From assembly GCA_944739405.2 (NCBI GenBank), contig OX123186.2, positions 35,077,551 through 35,141,550 of the forward strand: a stretch of DNA of 64,000 nucleotides, in the 5' to 3' direction. This DNA is from Euclidia mi (taxonomy: Eukaryota > Arthropoda > Insecta > Lepidoptera > Erebidae). The notes beneath the pieces were generated by a model. That model had not been told where the DNA came from, did not search any database, and was given only the letters and a program-made list of their open reading frames with translations. Position numbers and translations under genes: made by a program. Shown one piece after another: positions 25,008 to 37,300 of the stretch (the first letter of the stretch is position 1; each line of letters begins with the position of its first letter).

Positions 25008-28000
25008 CTAGTAGCGGATATTACCACACTCGGAAGCAGGTACACAAATATCACTCGTGTTCCTTAGATATCCAGACTTGCAAACACATCGAGGCGGACC
25101 GCTAGACGAATCATCGCATGCTTCTTGCAAGCTCCTGTTGTCTTCACAACTCTCTCTGAGGCAATTTGAGGGACTGGGATCCCATTCTTCGTTTGGTCGA
25201 GTACATTCAACAGGGGCTGTAAACAAAAAGTGAAGTTCACAGACATAGATCTACATAGATAACGCAAATGCATGCACTTCGCGCTCGTTCACTGAACCCC
25301 GACCAAGCATCGAGGTTGGTCGCCGCTAACTTCAGTCCCCGCGCGTCCGTTGTTGCAGCCGAACGTCCGCAAAAAACTAAAAAAATGCCTCGTTGCGTGA
25401 TAATTAACTGCAATAGCCCAAAAATTTCGAGCACCCCAAGGCAGGAACATATTTCCTATCACAGGTAAGTTATTTTAAAATTATATTATGCGTAAATTCA
25501 TATTAAAACTGTTTTTAAGTATTCCAAGCTGCGTGTCATTCCAGAATATACCTAACTATAAATTACCGTTAAGTAAACTTTATTCATATTACGTTGCCGC
25601 GTTTGCTTTGAACGTTTGATCTGACGTTGTGTGTTAGGAGACGATGAATATCGCACAAGCGATACTGTCGCGCATCGCTTCGGTACAGTTCATACAGTAG
25701 GTATTAAAAAGTCGGCACACTTGGTTTCAATACAAATCGTGATAATTGCGTTATCTATGTAGATCTATATCTGTGGTGAAGTTCTATAAAGTTGTAATAC
25801 AAAATCTTTGACTTGTAACGTGAAAACCTTTAACCTCTTTTAGTGTCAAAAAATCCGTGTCCTGTTTCAAGGATAGTATCAAACCCGGTGGCTACCATGC
25901 GGCCGCCACCACAAGCTAATCATAATTAATAATATCAATATGTAAGTTATATGGATTTGATTCGATAACATTGAGCTAGCTAATATGACTACATATAAAG
26001 AAATTTCTTCGACTACAAATCTATGCCCGAAATATAGTTGAATGTGTTTATTCACACTTACGGCATTCCGAAGCCAACACACAACTCTGGTCTTCATAGC
26101 TCAACATCAGATAGCCGGCATCACACACACAGCCTGGAGGGCAAGGGTCGGGCAAAGCACAGGATGGTACTGCAAGCTGAGTGTCTGAAGTTGGGCAATA
26201 GTTAGTTAGGCACCCGATTTTACATGGCACGTAGGTTTTATTTGCCCCGCATGTTGGTGAACCACCTTTAGGACAGAAAAAAATAGAATTATAACATACA
26301 AATAGTTTAACTAGCATTTTCTGTGCTAGCACAAAATAGAGATCTGTTGAAAAAGGAGAGGAAGGCCTTTGCCCTGCAGTGGGACGCTACAGACTGAAAA
26401 TAAAATAAAAAAAACATTTTAATGTGAACGTCAGCAGATGAGAAGCTGATTTGATAATATGCACGAAAGATTGAACACTGGCAATGATATGCTTTGTGCC
26501 GCCGCGGCTTACTTATCCATTGTATTATTTGCCAACCAAGAAACGTATCTTGTTAAAATGAAAAAAGTGGATAGTGTACCTGGACAATCTTCAGGCTTAA
26601 TGCAAGGTCCATCACCCGTAGTACGAAGATAACCTGGTTGGCAGACGCAGCCAGTGGGAAGGCAAATAGCTATACATGGTCCATCAGTATCAGGAGCAGC
26701 ACAAGTTGCTTGACAAGCACTAGGACACTCTTGAATGGTTGCGTTACGATCACCGTTGCATTGTTCGGAAGCTAGCAGCAAAAGAAGGAAATTATAGATA
26801 TGTAAAATATAAATTGCGTTACATTAGAAAGTTGGGTTAGTCAGTAAATAAAAATATAGGTACTTATAATTAATACTTTAATTGCCTCCACATGTAGTGT
26901 AGACCTCTATATTATTATATGTACGTCACATTTCGTCAGTATAGTGTAAACCAGCCATTCTCAAAGTGTGTTCCGTGGAACCGCAGGGCTCCACGAAGCA
27001 TCTCTAGGGTTTTATTTTAGGGTTCCGCCAAATATTTGGTTACCCAAAAGGGTTCCATCCCTAAAAAGTTTGAGAACCCCTGGTGTAAACGAACTGCTTT
27101 AAATAATTTAAGAGGTATCGCCAATTTCACGCATTTGGCGGGATTGTGGCACCAAATATGATCAATTATATACTGTAGTGGAACTTCGAGGAGCACTTCT
27201 ATGGTGTTATTAGTGAGTATATCAGAATTTGTTTGACTCTATCTATATAGCTCTTAACTTATAACGAATCTTTAGCTGTCGAATAATGGAGGATGACTAG
27301 TAGCATTAGTGGATACCCCATTATATAAAAAAGCCCACATATAGCTCAATCCATTCGGTATTAACTATATATTTATTATCTAGGCCGTGGAAAATTGGAA
27401 TGCCTCTGGGTTTCCAAAGCTGAGATGGCAGGCGTTAAATATCAGATTAGACTAAAAAGCGGACACGGAACACGTAGGTGATAGTCTTAGGTGCACAGCA
27501 CACACAACAGAGATAAGGCTAGGTCGATGACAAGGGCATTAAACCTACACGTTGCACCATTATCCTTATAAAATATCGAAATGTTATTCAACTTACGTGG
27601 ACAATCGTTTGGTCTTACACATTGTCCTCCTCTTTTCGTAAGAATGAAACCCGGTTTACATTCACAACCGGCTGGGTCACATGCGTCAATGCATGCTATA
27701 CCGCTAGTATCCGGTTGTTCACAGGTTGGTGGACAATAGCTGGGACAGTCGGCCGCTGTAGCATTTTGATCGCCGTTGCATCCTACATCTAAAATGGCAA
27801 AAATATTCATAGTTATGGTCGAATGGTAAATACTTTCAAACTTTAGATTAGTACACATACTAATAGTTAAAGTAATGGGGCCCAAATGAGTAATTATTGC
27901 GAAATACCTACTATACACACGCATGTATCGCGTGACCATGGCCGTTGTAAACCACGCCGAAACGTCAGAGTCATAGCTATAAATAGATATATTTAGTCAT

Positions 28001-30150
28001 ATCTGGTTAGACCAGTATGCGGATCTCGGGCTCCAAGGCGTGTAAGTATTGGATGCAGCCGGGATAGCGCTAAGGCGATGATGACTAGTCTGATTATATT
28101 GTACTTACTACATTCCGAAGCAGGCACACAGATATCGCTCTGGTTCCTATAGTATCCAGGTTGGCAGACGCATCGAGGTGGACCACTAGACGAATCACTG
28201 CAATCACGGTTCATGTCTTCACAATACTCAAAGTAGCAATTTGATGGATTAGGGTCCCATACTTCGTTTGGTCTTGTACAGTTTACTGGTGCTGCAAGCA
28301 AAGGTGTTACTTTAATATAATTAATTAAAAAATTACTTATTTGAAAGGTCATTTCTAAGAATGAATATATAAACTTCCTGGTTTAATTATCACTATTGTT
28401 ACATCATCTATTCTGTTCTCTCTGCAACCATACAATCAGATAATTTCACTAGCTTACAAATTTTACCATCAAACTTTACAGAGAGAACAAATAGACAATT
28501 TAATGGATTTTCCTGGTTGTACAACACACGATTTTCAGTTTATTACTTACGACATTCCGAAGACACAATGCACTTAGGATCTTCATAACTCAGCATGAGA
28601 TATCCATCATTGCAGGCGCATCCAGGAGGGCAAGGGTACGCCACAGCACATGATATGAAAGCTCGACTGTCATCCATCGGACAGTAGCTCGGTGGACATC
28701 CCACAAAGCAACTTACGAAAGTTTTATTCGCACTGCATGTTGGTGTGCCTCCTACGAAAACAGAAGAAAATGTAATAATATGCTACATCGAAATTTTAGA
28801 TAGAATGCCAAATAGCCAAATGCAACGCCTAGATAAATAATAGTCTAGTAAAGAGATTATTACTCTAGTTTAAAGGGAATGCATAAAATTAAAAAATTCG
28901 GGCAAGTGTGAGTCTGACGCGCGCACCGAGGGGTTCCGTACGCATTTTACCTTATTTGAGGTTGGTGCTAATTACGCTAGTCCTCTAAATCTGTATGAGC
29001 GCCCATACAACTTAGAGGATTACTATGTATGTATGGGGACTCCCTTAAATTTTCCACTTTTTTATTTTTTGTAAATTTTCCTTTATTTGTGCTGTAAGAG
29101 CCGGGTCTTACAGCACAAATAAAGGAAAAATTACAAAAAAAATTGGACAAATTTCGTGATTCTAGTTCAACGGGAACTACCATATATAGGTTTTCTACCC
29201 AAAACCTATAGGTTACTTACGGTTGACCTAGAATTGTCATTTTTTGTTAAAACCAAGATCTTACAGCACAATTAAAGGAAAATTTCCGAAAATTAAAAAA
29301 GTTGAAAATTAAGGTTAATTTTGGTACTTACAAGTTTTCGCTGGACCTTATTTAGGACCATATCTTTTTATCGGGTTGACCCAGGACCCTGAATTTTATA
29401 CACCTAATAGGAATCATATACCTCAGTATCTGGTATAAATTTCAATTTGCTAGGACCACCCGTTCCTGAGAAAATCGATGGTGACACACGGACAGACAGA
29501 CAGACAGATGGACAAGAAAGTGATCTTATAAGGGTTCCTTTTTTTTACCTTGTGAAGTACGGAACCCTAAAAATAGACAATAAAGTATCGATCTTGAATT
29601 TGATAGAAAATATTAAATTCGCGTTTTTTGACGATAAGAAGTATAAATTAATACAAATATAACAATATTAGTGACTTATAAGAACAAATAGTTAAAAATA
29701 GTAAGGTATGATAAAAATCATGTATGCAATACAGCTTGTGAAGAAATATTAGAACTACAAAGCTAAAGACCATTTGAAGCAGAAACGTAAACCTACCTGG
29801 ACAATCTCCAGGACTGATACACTGGCCCCCACGTTCGTTTAAAATATATCCCTGTTTGCATTCACAACCGCGTTCTAAACAAATCGCGGGACAGACTTTA
29901 CCGGCGATGTCAGCATCTGCACAAGTCGGCGGGCAAGCGTTGGGACAATCTTTGCGAGTTGCATTACGATCCCCGTTGCACTGTTGGCTACCTGCAACAA
30001 GAATAATAGTTAAAATAAAAAGTATTAAAGCAGATATAATGTACTTATTTGTTATCCTTTTTCTCGTCATATGAGACGAGTTTTAATGTATGAACATGAA
30101 AATAGTTTACCAAACAACTTTTCAGAAGATTCTGCTGTTTAATTGAAACT
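25008..30150 (-). CDS. Gene C: secreted multi-TIL inhibitor with visible promoter
   Basis: Model: first exon 30150-29797 (5'UTR, signal peptide, N domain), then P 28751-28551, T 28291-28109, N 27788-27597, N 26771-26580, P 26265-26062 and T 25216-25025. If the weak last donor (G|GTAATA) is not used, translation stops at TAG 25010-25008, and an ATTAAA lies at 24850-24845. The product would be exported and would carry seven TIL domains in the order N-P-T-N-N-P-T. The start is supported by a TATA box and initiator at the right spacing. The 3' end is less certain; the gene could run on into 24664 and beyond. Confidence 0.55.
25025..25216 (-). CDS. TIL exon, T class
   Basis: 64 codons, three more than other T exons, with the extra residues in CEDNRSLQEAC. 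Acceptor TTTACAG, donor G|GTAATA, weaker than the usual GTAAGT. Eight cysteines; sequon NTS before CVPASEC. Reading through gives GNIRY and a stop. A P-like MITE is inserted about 20 nt upstream of the acceptor. Confidence 0.86.
25238..25775 (+). mobile_element. P-element-like MITE carrying a THAP exon
   Basis: The 538-bp element has 30-bp terminal inverted repeats with one mismatch; they start CACAGAYATAGATCTAC. It is flanked by an 8-bp duplication GTGAAGTT (25230-25237 and 25776-25783). The plus strand at 25385-25464 reads MPRCVIINCNSPKISS and ends HISYHR at a donor CAG|GTAAGT. The C-x4-C followed by HR fits the N-terminus of a THAP zinc finger, the DNA-binding domain of P-element transposases, which also make 8-bp duplications. 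The rest of the transposase is absent. Confidence 0.65.
26062..26265 (-). CDS. TIL exon, P class
   Basis: 68 codons; acceptor CCTAAAG, donor C|GTAAGTGT, phase 1-1. Ten cysteines: GGSPTCGANKTYVPC to VLASEC; the Cys5-Cys6 loop is ALPDP, and the Cys4-Cys5 stretch is one residue longer than in other P exons. NKT sequon present. Confidence 0.87.
26580..26771 (-). CDS. TIL exon, N class
   Basis: 64 codons; acceptor CTGCTAG, donor G|GTACAC, phase 1-1. Ten cysteines: SEQCNGDRNATIQEC to KPEDCPG, loop IAI. Paralogue of 21713. Confidence 0.88.
26952..27082. mobile_element. hAT-type MITE
   Basis: 131 bp with ends CAGCCATTCTCAAA and the complement CAGGGGTTCTCAAA, flanked by a perfect 8-bp duplication GTGTAAAC (26944-26951 and 27083-27090). 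This is typical of hAT MITEs. Confidence 0.8.
27597..27788 (-). CDS. TIL exon, N class
   Basis: 64 codons; acceptor TTTTAG, donor C|GTAAGTTG, phase 1-1. Ten cysteines: VGCNGDQNATAADC to RPNDCP; loop IDA. Sequon NAT. Confidence 0.88.
28109..28291 (-). CDS. TIL exon, T class
   Basis: 61 codons; acceptor GCTTGCAG, donor A|GTAAGTAC, phase 1-1. APVNCTRPNEVWDP to CVPASEC; eight cysteines. Sequons NCT and NQS. Confidence 0.88.
28551..28751 (-). CDS. TIL exon, P class
   Basis: 67 codons; acceptor TTTCGTAG, donor C|GTAAGTAA, phase 1-1. Ten cysteines: GTPTCSANKTFVSC to CIVSSEC; loop AVAYP. NKT sequon. There is no ATG in frame. Confidence 0.87.
28880..29575 (+). repeat. Interspersed repeat with internal hairpin
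   Basis: Starts near aagtgtgagtctgacgcgcg and ends in cagacagacagacagatgg and tacggaaccctaaaa, a common Lepidoptera repeat end; fragments recur at 30.5 and 62.65 kb. At 29058-29150 it contains an inverted repeat (tttgtgctgtaaga / tcttacagcacaaa). Confidence 0.6.
29797..30150 (-). CDS. First exon of gene C: 5'UTR, signal peptide and N-class TIL domain
   Basis: The coding part runs from ATG 30070-30068 to donor G|GTAGGT after 29797. The N-terminus MTRKRITNKYIISALILFI continues LTIILVAG, with a basic n-region, a long hydrophobic core and a plausible cleavage near VAG. It runs directly into SQQCNGDRNATRKDC, a 10-Cys N domain with loop PAI. A sequence like an acceptor (TTGTTGCAG) lies at the join (29992), so the domain could also be spliced as an internal 195-nt exon (29991-29797). 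Confidence 0.65.
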
Positions 30151-30182
30151 GACTAATGAATGAAAGTGTCTGAATCGTTATA
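30148..30182 (-). promoter_or_regulatory. Core promoter of gene C (TATA plus initiator)
   Basis: On the minus strand TATAA lies at 30182-30178, and the arthropod initiator TCAGT at 30152-30148, whose A (30150) is the likely start. The TATA box begins 32 nt upstream, the expected distance. The ATG of the signal peptide follows 80 nt downstream; one short upstream ORF lies between. Confidence 0.55.
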
Positions 30183-31339
30183 ACAGATAATTATTATAGT
30201 GTGCGTGAACGCGTTTACAGTGGATGTGCGCCAGATGTAGCATTCGGCCGCACCATCCACATTAATAAGAATTTGATGATATACGATTGTCTATGCGCAA
30301 GGAGTACATGCATTCTTATTATCATAAACGTTGAAGCCCTGGTCCATATTTAACGTATAAAGTTTTCTTACAAACACCTACTAGATTGTAACGTTGTCGT
30401 TAATATAAACGCTATGGAAAGCAAAGTTATTTTTGCTGGCGAAAAAGTGATAGTTATATTTGGTAACGTGAAGATTATGGGTATCTCTAGTGAATACCTC
30501 TCCTACGGAACCCTTCATGAGCGAGTCCGACTCGCACTTGATTTAATTATTATCTCGTCTAATTGGAAACGCATTTGGAGATGCTATTAGAACTAACTAT
30601 TCAAGCGTAAGTATATAGAAACACTGATACAAGTGTTTATGGGACACAGAATTATAAGCTCTGTAAATACGCAACAGAAGTAAAAATCTTTAATAATATA
30701 ATGTGAACAATTCACACAATAGATCCCAATCTGAGCAGAGCCTTTGCTATAACAACCTGTTGCTATGTCATAATTACACCCACATAATCACCATGTCAAT
30801 CAATTAAAAATATCACGAATGGGAATCAAATCTTCAAATTACCCTTGGCTTAAAAGTCAGGGTCACCAACTAATATATCAATAGGCCAGTCAATGGTATG
30901 TGCCCCAAGGATCAAAGAGATATAAAATAATGTTATGTAATCGTATGTACCGTGTCATGATGATACTTAGTAATATAAAAATATATCTTGTGTTTATAGC
31001 TGACGCCTACAGAGTCGTAAAACAGTATTAGAAAGCGCTGTCAGTAATGTTACTGCCGCTGCTAATTAGGTAATATAATTACATAGATAAAATTAATTCA
31101 GCAATAAAGGTCAAGCACTTTGCATTTTCATGAGAAAGAAAATTAGTATTCCTTTATATTGACTGTCAGGATATGTAGAGCGCGATTACGTTTGAAGTAA
31201 CTAAACAAAACTTAAAATAAAAGTGATCTTATCAGGTCTTATTAGAAGTTGAGAAACAAACATACAAACAAACATAAAAACAAACAAACTGTTCAGCTTT
31301 ATAATATTAGTAAAGATTTTCAGCTTTAGCAAATTATCA
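30183..31339. other. Spacer between genes B and C
   Basis: No exon recognised. Short repeat fragment near 30.48-30.55 kb (gagcgagtccgactcgcact). The gene C promoter would lie at its left edge. No canonical AATAAA for gene B was found on the minus strand here. Confidence 0.45.
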
Positions 31340-34300
31340 TTACTTACTACTACATTCTGATTCAAGGATACAGATGTCATCCTGGTTTCTTCTGTATCCA
31401 GGTTCACAGACACATCTCGGTGGAGCTGGGTAAGAACCATAGCATTCAAGATCTATGTCTTCACATCTCTCATTATAGCAAGCAGGTGGTGAAGGATTCC
31501 AAACCTCGTTTGGTCTTGTGCAATTTACTGGTGCTGTAAACACGCAAATCGAGTTACTTATAAAAATCTAAACTAGTTTCAGAGCTTTCTCACCGTTTTT
31601 AAAAAACGTACAGTATCAAACCTAAATCAATATGTCATTTCTAAAAGCTAAATAAGTATTACAATATACACATCAAGAGCAATTCGTCGTTCGACGTCAA
31701 AAGTCTATGTCATACATAACGGATCAGACAAAATATAAATGTACACATCTTCATACTTACGGCATTCAGAAGACAAGAAGCATCGAGGATCATCGTAACT
31801 CTTCATCAAATAACCACCCATGCAAGAACAACCCGGTTGACAGGGATATGGAGGATCACAAGCGATTTGAGCGAGGCTATCGTCTTGTGGGCAATAGTCT
31901 GTTGGACAGCCTACAAAGCAATCTGTGTAGGTTTTATTCGAAGCGCAAATTGGTGCTCCACCTATAGTATCAGAAAATTTAAGGCAAATTAAACGTTTAT
32001 ATCTGTACTCACCCAAAATTAGCGCTGATAATTACCTTGTTCATAGATTTTAAATTAAACCATGCATTTAATCTCGGTGAACTATAAAATGTAAGTGGAT
32101 TTAACATAAAGAGTTGTTTACTTCCAACTGACTACTAACTGTGTGCACAATGTGTCCGTTGGTTGTATGTTTGAAGAGTCCCTCGACACAGTATTTGACC
32201 CTAGTGTGGGAGTTGTCTCATAAAAAATAATAACTATTGAAATTAAACTACAGTTTACGGATTTTATCGCGATGTATTGGTTTCACTAAGTTATTACATT
32301 TGAAACGTATGATCCAGAAACTACATTTTTAGTTTATTACTAGCCGACGTTCCGAATTCTTTACAGGATTCATGTTCACGGCAGACTGAGGTGAAAGTAC
32401 CCGAACATTTTTCAACTATTGGTGTTACTATCTACGCAGAATGAGTTTACAGTGTCCTTAGGTCTTCTGGTGACTTTGTCCTTCTTGGGTTTCATTAGCC
32501 TTATGACAGGGTCCCAAGCTGGAGGAACATTCCATCTTCCCTATTGAAATTAGGGTTTTTTTTAAATTCAATAGCTTCTCGTATCATCCTTGGAAGAAAA
32601 CGGTGTTCTTTTGCGAGTATCTGTGGTTCATCAAATCGCAGGTGGTGGTTGGGTCTTTGTTCCACATGATCACACACAGCAGACTTTGTTGAGCGTTTAT
32701 GTTTTAAGTCAGCTATATGTTCTTTAAGTCGAATGCCTATGCTTCTCTTGGTTTGTCCAATGTATGAGAGCCCATATTCACAGTCAATTTTGTAGACACC
32801 GGCCTCTTGCAAGGTTAACTGACACTTGACAGTTGGTAATAATTGACTGATCTTCGTTGACGGCTTGTAGTAAGTTTTGATTGAAGCTCGCTTCAAGATG
32901 TAGCCAATTTTGTCGGTCACGCCCTTGATGTATTCTCATACAAAAAATACTACATACAAGTAGACGGTGTAGCAATGGGCTCTCCAATATCGCCCGTCGT
33001 TGCTGACATCTTCATGGAGGACTTCGAGGCGCGAGCCCTGCAGACTGCCACCATCACACCGAGGTTCTACCAGCGGTATGTCGATGACACTTTCACAATT
33101 TTACTAACAGATAGTGTTAATGCTTTCCTAAACCATCTTAATTCTATTAATAACCAAATACAATTCACAATGGAATTAGAGGCAAACAATTCTTTAGCTT
33201 TCTTAGATGTACTTGTCCTCAGGAATAAAAACAACTCATTAAGCTATACTGTGTATAGGAAAAAGACCCATACAAATAGGTATTTAAACGGTGAATCTCC
33301 CCACCATCATAAACAGTTAGCTACTGTAGGAATGTCTCTGTTTCAGAGAGCCCGCAGGTTCGGTGACAAGAAACACCTGGACGCTGAGCTTCAACATGTC
33401 AGGCAAGTTCTGCAAGACAACAAGCTCCGACCGCCACGCCACTGTCACAGATCCCAGAAGAAAGAAAACCAGCCACAGTAGAAAGACAACCTGCTGTCCT
33501 CCCATACATCAAGGGCGTGACCGACAAAATTGGCTACACCTTAAAACGAGCTTCAATCAAAACTTACTACAAGCCGCCAACGAAGATCAGTCAATTATTA
33601 CCAACTATCAAGTGTCAGTTACCCTCGCAAGAGGCCGGTGTCTACAAAATTGACTGTGAATGTGGGCTCTCATACATTGGACAAACCAAGAGAAGCATAA
33701 GCATTCGACTCAAAGAACATATAGCTGACATAAAACATAAACGCTCAACAAAGTCTGCTGTGTGTGTTCATGTGGAACAAGGACCCAACCACCACCTGCG
33801 ATTTGATGAACCACAGATACTCGCAAAAGAACACCGTTTTCTTCCAAGGATGATACGAGAAGCTATTGAAATTAAAAAACACCCTAATTTCAATAAGGAA
33901 GATGGTTGGAATGTTCCTCCAGCTTGGGACCCTATCATAAGGCTAATGAAACCCAAGAAGGACAAAGTCCCCAGAAGACCTACGGACACTGTGAGCTCAT
34001 TCTGCGTAAATATTAACACCAGTAGTTGAAAAATGTTCGGGTACTTTGAGATAACTTATACATTCAAGAAAAGACAAATATCACCTCAGTCTGTCGTGAA
34101 CATGAATCCTGTAAAGAAAACGAAACGTCGGCTAGTAATAAATTAAAAATGTAGTTTCTAGATCATTCGTTTCAAATGTAATAACTTAGTGAAACCAATA
34201 CATCGCGATAAAATCCGTAAACTGTAGTTTAATTTCAATGTGTAACATTCGCGTAAACCCAAGAAAATAATATCTAACCTGGGCATTGATTTGGTTGTAC

Positions 34301-37300
34301 GCAAATTCCTCCCTTTTCAGTCAAAATGTATCCCTGTTTACAAACGCAGCCACTAGGGTCGCACACCGCAATACAACCTTGGCCGGTTTTATCTGGATCA
34401 CCACAAGTCGGTGGACAAGCACTGGGACAGTCATTTGGCATTGCATTTGGATCCCCATTACATCCAGAATTGGCTAAAGTAAAAACAAAAATAATATGTT
34501 AATTACCTAAATTATGTCTTTCCGATTATTTGAACCTATAGAATTGTGGTTAAAACGGTCGCTTCATCGCTTAGCTCTGCAATAGTCAATCTACTAAATA
34601 GTGTATTTAAATAAAATACATGATAATATTTGTAGCAGTAGGCTGCGAAAAATACCACTGGGTGGTTATTTTAGACAGTTCATCACCTATTCACAGTAGC
34701 AATAACAACGGACACAAAAGTCTCCCCTGTACCACGGGGTACTTTTTTTCAGAAAATGTAATTTTCTTTTTGATTGCTATTGGATTTCTTGCAATGGCTA
34801 GAAAGATATAAAGTATTTAACCCAATCAAACCAGATAAGATTACAATTTAGTTTATTTAAGTGTTGTAGACATACAAAACGGAAACCAAAGGTATTTGAT
34901 AAATCAGTTTATAACGGTAAATTCGTTTTAACAAGGTCACAAATGACGACGACTATATTTCAGTATACTCACGACATTCTGATTCAGGAACACAAATATC
35001 TTCGTTGTTTCTCTTGAATCCAGGTGCGCAAACACATTTTGGTGGACCGGGAAGGTAGCTATAGCATTCATCATCGACGTCATCACATCCTTCGCGTAAA
35101 CAAGCTGAAGGCGAAGGATTCCATATTTCGTTTGGTCTTGTACATTCCACTGGTGCTGAAATCGAATACGGCTCGAAAATTAATAATTGCAAATAATACA
35201 CCATAATCTATTTGAAAAATAATCGTTTTGCATATTTAAAATAGTGATAAAGTCGTCAAAATACTCATAAACATTTTTGAACATATTTGCACTTACGACA
35301 TTCTGAAGATAAAATGCATCGTGGATCTTCATAGCTTAACTGCAAATAACCGCCTTGGCATGCACAACCAGGTGGGCATGGATACTGTGGTAGGCAAGCT
35401 ACCTGAGCGCGGCTATCATGTCGAGGACAGTAATTTGATGGGCAGCCGACGTAACAGCCAACGTATGTTTTATTCGTAGGGCATGATGGAGGTCCACCTA
35501 TAAAAACAAATATTAAAACCTTCTAATCCCATTTAATTTCAAACTTACTATCTAGCAAGCAATACTTATCAAGAATTGATAGACTTGCACTGTCATCGGA
35601 TACATTTTAAATCAGTTTTGAAATCTAGTTAATAAAAATTATCTAACCTGGGCATTGTCCTGGTTCCACACATATTCCTCCTTTTTCCGTCAGAATATAT
35701 CCCGTATCGCACACACAGCCACTGGGGTCACACATATCAATACAGGGCCTATTGGCCGTATCAGGGTCAAGACAAGTGGGTGGACATGAACTGGGACACT
35801 CGTTTGGTATTGCATTTGGATCCCCGTTACATCCTACATTAGCTAAAATAAAACAAATCAATTTAGTTGATTTAGTTATTGCGGTATTGAAATTGGAGTT
35901 AACTGAATGATTTGAGAAAAAAGAAACGCTATTGTAAAGAATTGCCCGTTAAAACCACATATTCAAATTGAAATACGTCTTATCATATGGTCACTATCTC
36001 CCATTTCATTCAAATCTTTTATTTTAAAATACATCAGGATGCATATACTTACGACATTCTGTTTCAGGAATACAAACACCATCTTGGTTTCTTTTGTATC
36101 CAGGCGCGCAAACACATCTTGGTGGAACAGTGCTTGTGCCAGTACATTCAACGCTGACATCATCACAACTCTCACGTAAGCAAGCTGGCGGTGAAGGATT
36201 CCATATCTCATTCTGTCGTGTACATTCCACTGGTGCTAAATATTTTTAATATTTTATTAAGGCATGTATTTAATGCGGCGACTAAGTAAAGCGAATACAA
36301 GTTTCAAAAATAATTAGAGTGGGTACCATATACAATGGGTTGGCAGCTAATAAGGAGTATCGTAATACGTAAAATGTAGCATATTAATATGTCAGTAATA
36401 AGCTTCGTTTTAATTTAAACTAGCTGCTTTTTTTTGGGAACTGAATTAGTATCTAAGCGGAAACTTGATGATGAATAAAAAATAGAAAATGGATATTCAT
36501 AAATAATACAAATTTCAATATTTGCCAAATGATTTTGTCTTAAATGAAGTGTTTCGTATAAGTAAATAAGACGCTTCAGTCTTTTAAGCCAAGTTGACGG
36601 AGCCCTGCTTCGCAGGGCTCCTATTTTTGGGTACAGGGTCACAGGAAAACCTAACATAACCTACCTACTAACATTATTAGTCGTCAAGTCATTATTTATA
36701 GCTCCTCGGCTATTATTTCAATTTACTTGTATAGTGTATTTGCTAACTAAACGCAGCTGCTAGTTTTAAGTTTTTATAACACCCTTAGTTTTGAATCTTA
36801 TTTAATATAATAGTCACGAAAATGTTTAATCGCTAGCAACTTATTTTATTAGTTGCAAACATTTAGTTATCTTTTAAGTTATTAGTCACTCGGAAAATAA
36901 TAAGCTTTTTATTAATAAACAAATATTTTCTTTCTTCTATAGATACTCGAAAGTTCTGTTACAGTTGGTCTCGTAATTGCCTTGGCTGCCAAGCCAGGGG
37001 TGCAATTACTATTCTCATCCAGGGCAAAACTTTCAGATGAGCACGGTTTATTTTCTGCATGTGAGTGAAAGTATTCTTTTTAGAAATATTTAAGTATGTT
37101 CATCAGTCATCTGGTTTAACTTGAAAATGCTATATACCTAACTTTAAAACAGCCTAGATATGAGTGATGAACTAAAATAATTGATCAGATTGCATCGGCT
37201 AAAATTTTACTACTATTTAGACTTACGACAATCAGAAGACGGGATGCATCGCCTATCGATATCGTTCTTCATCAAATAACCGCTCTTGCACTTGCAGCCA

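Noticed and set aside
26266..26332. MLVKLFVCYNSIFF upstream of P exon 26062 as a signal peptide
   Set aside because: Short, interrupted hydrophobic stretch with no promoter; ordinary pyrimidine-rich intron end is enough to explain it.
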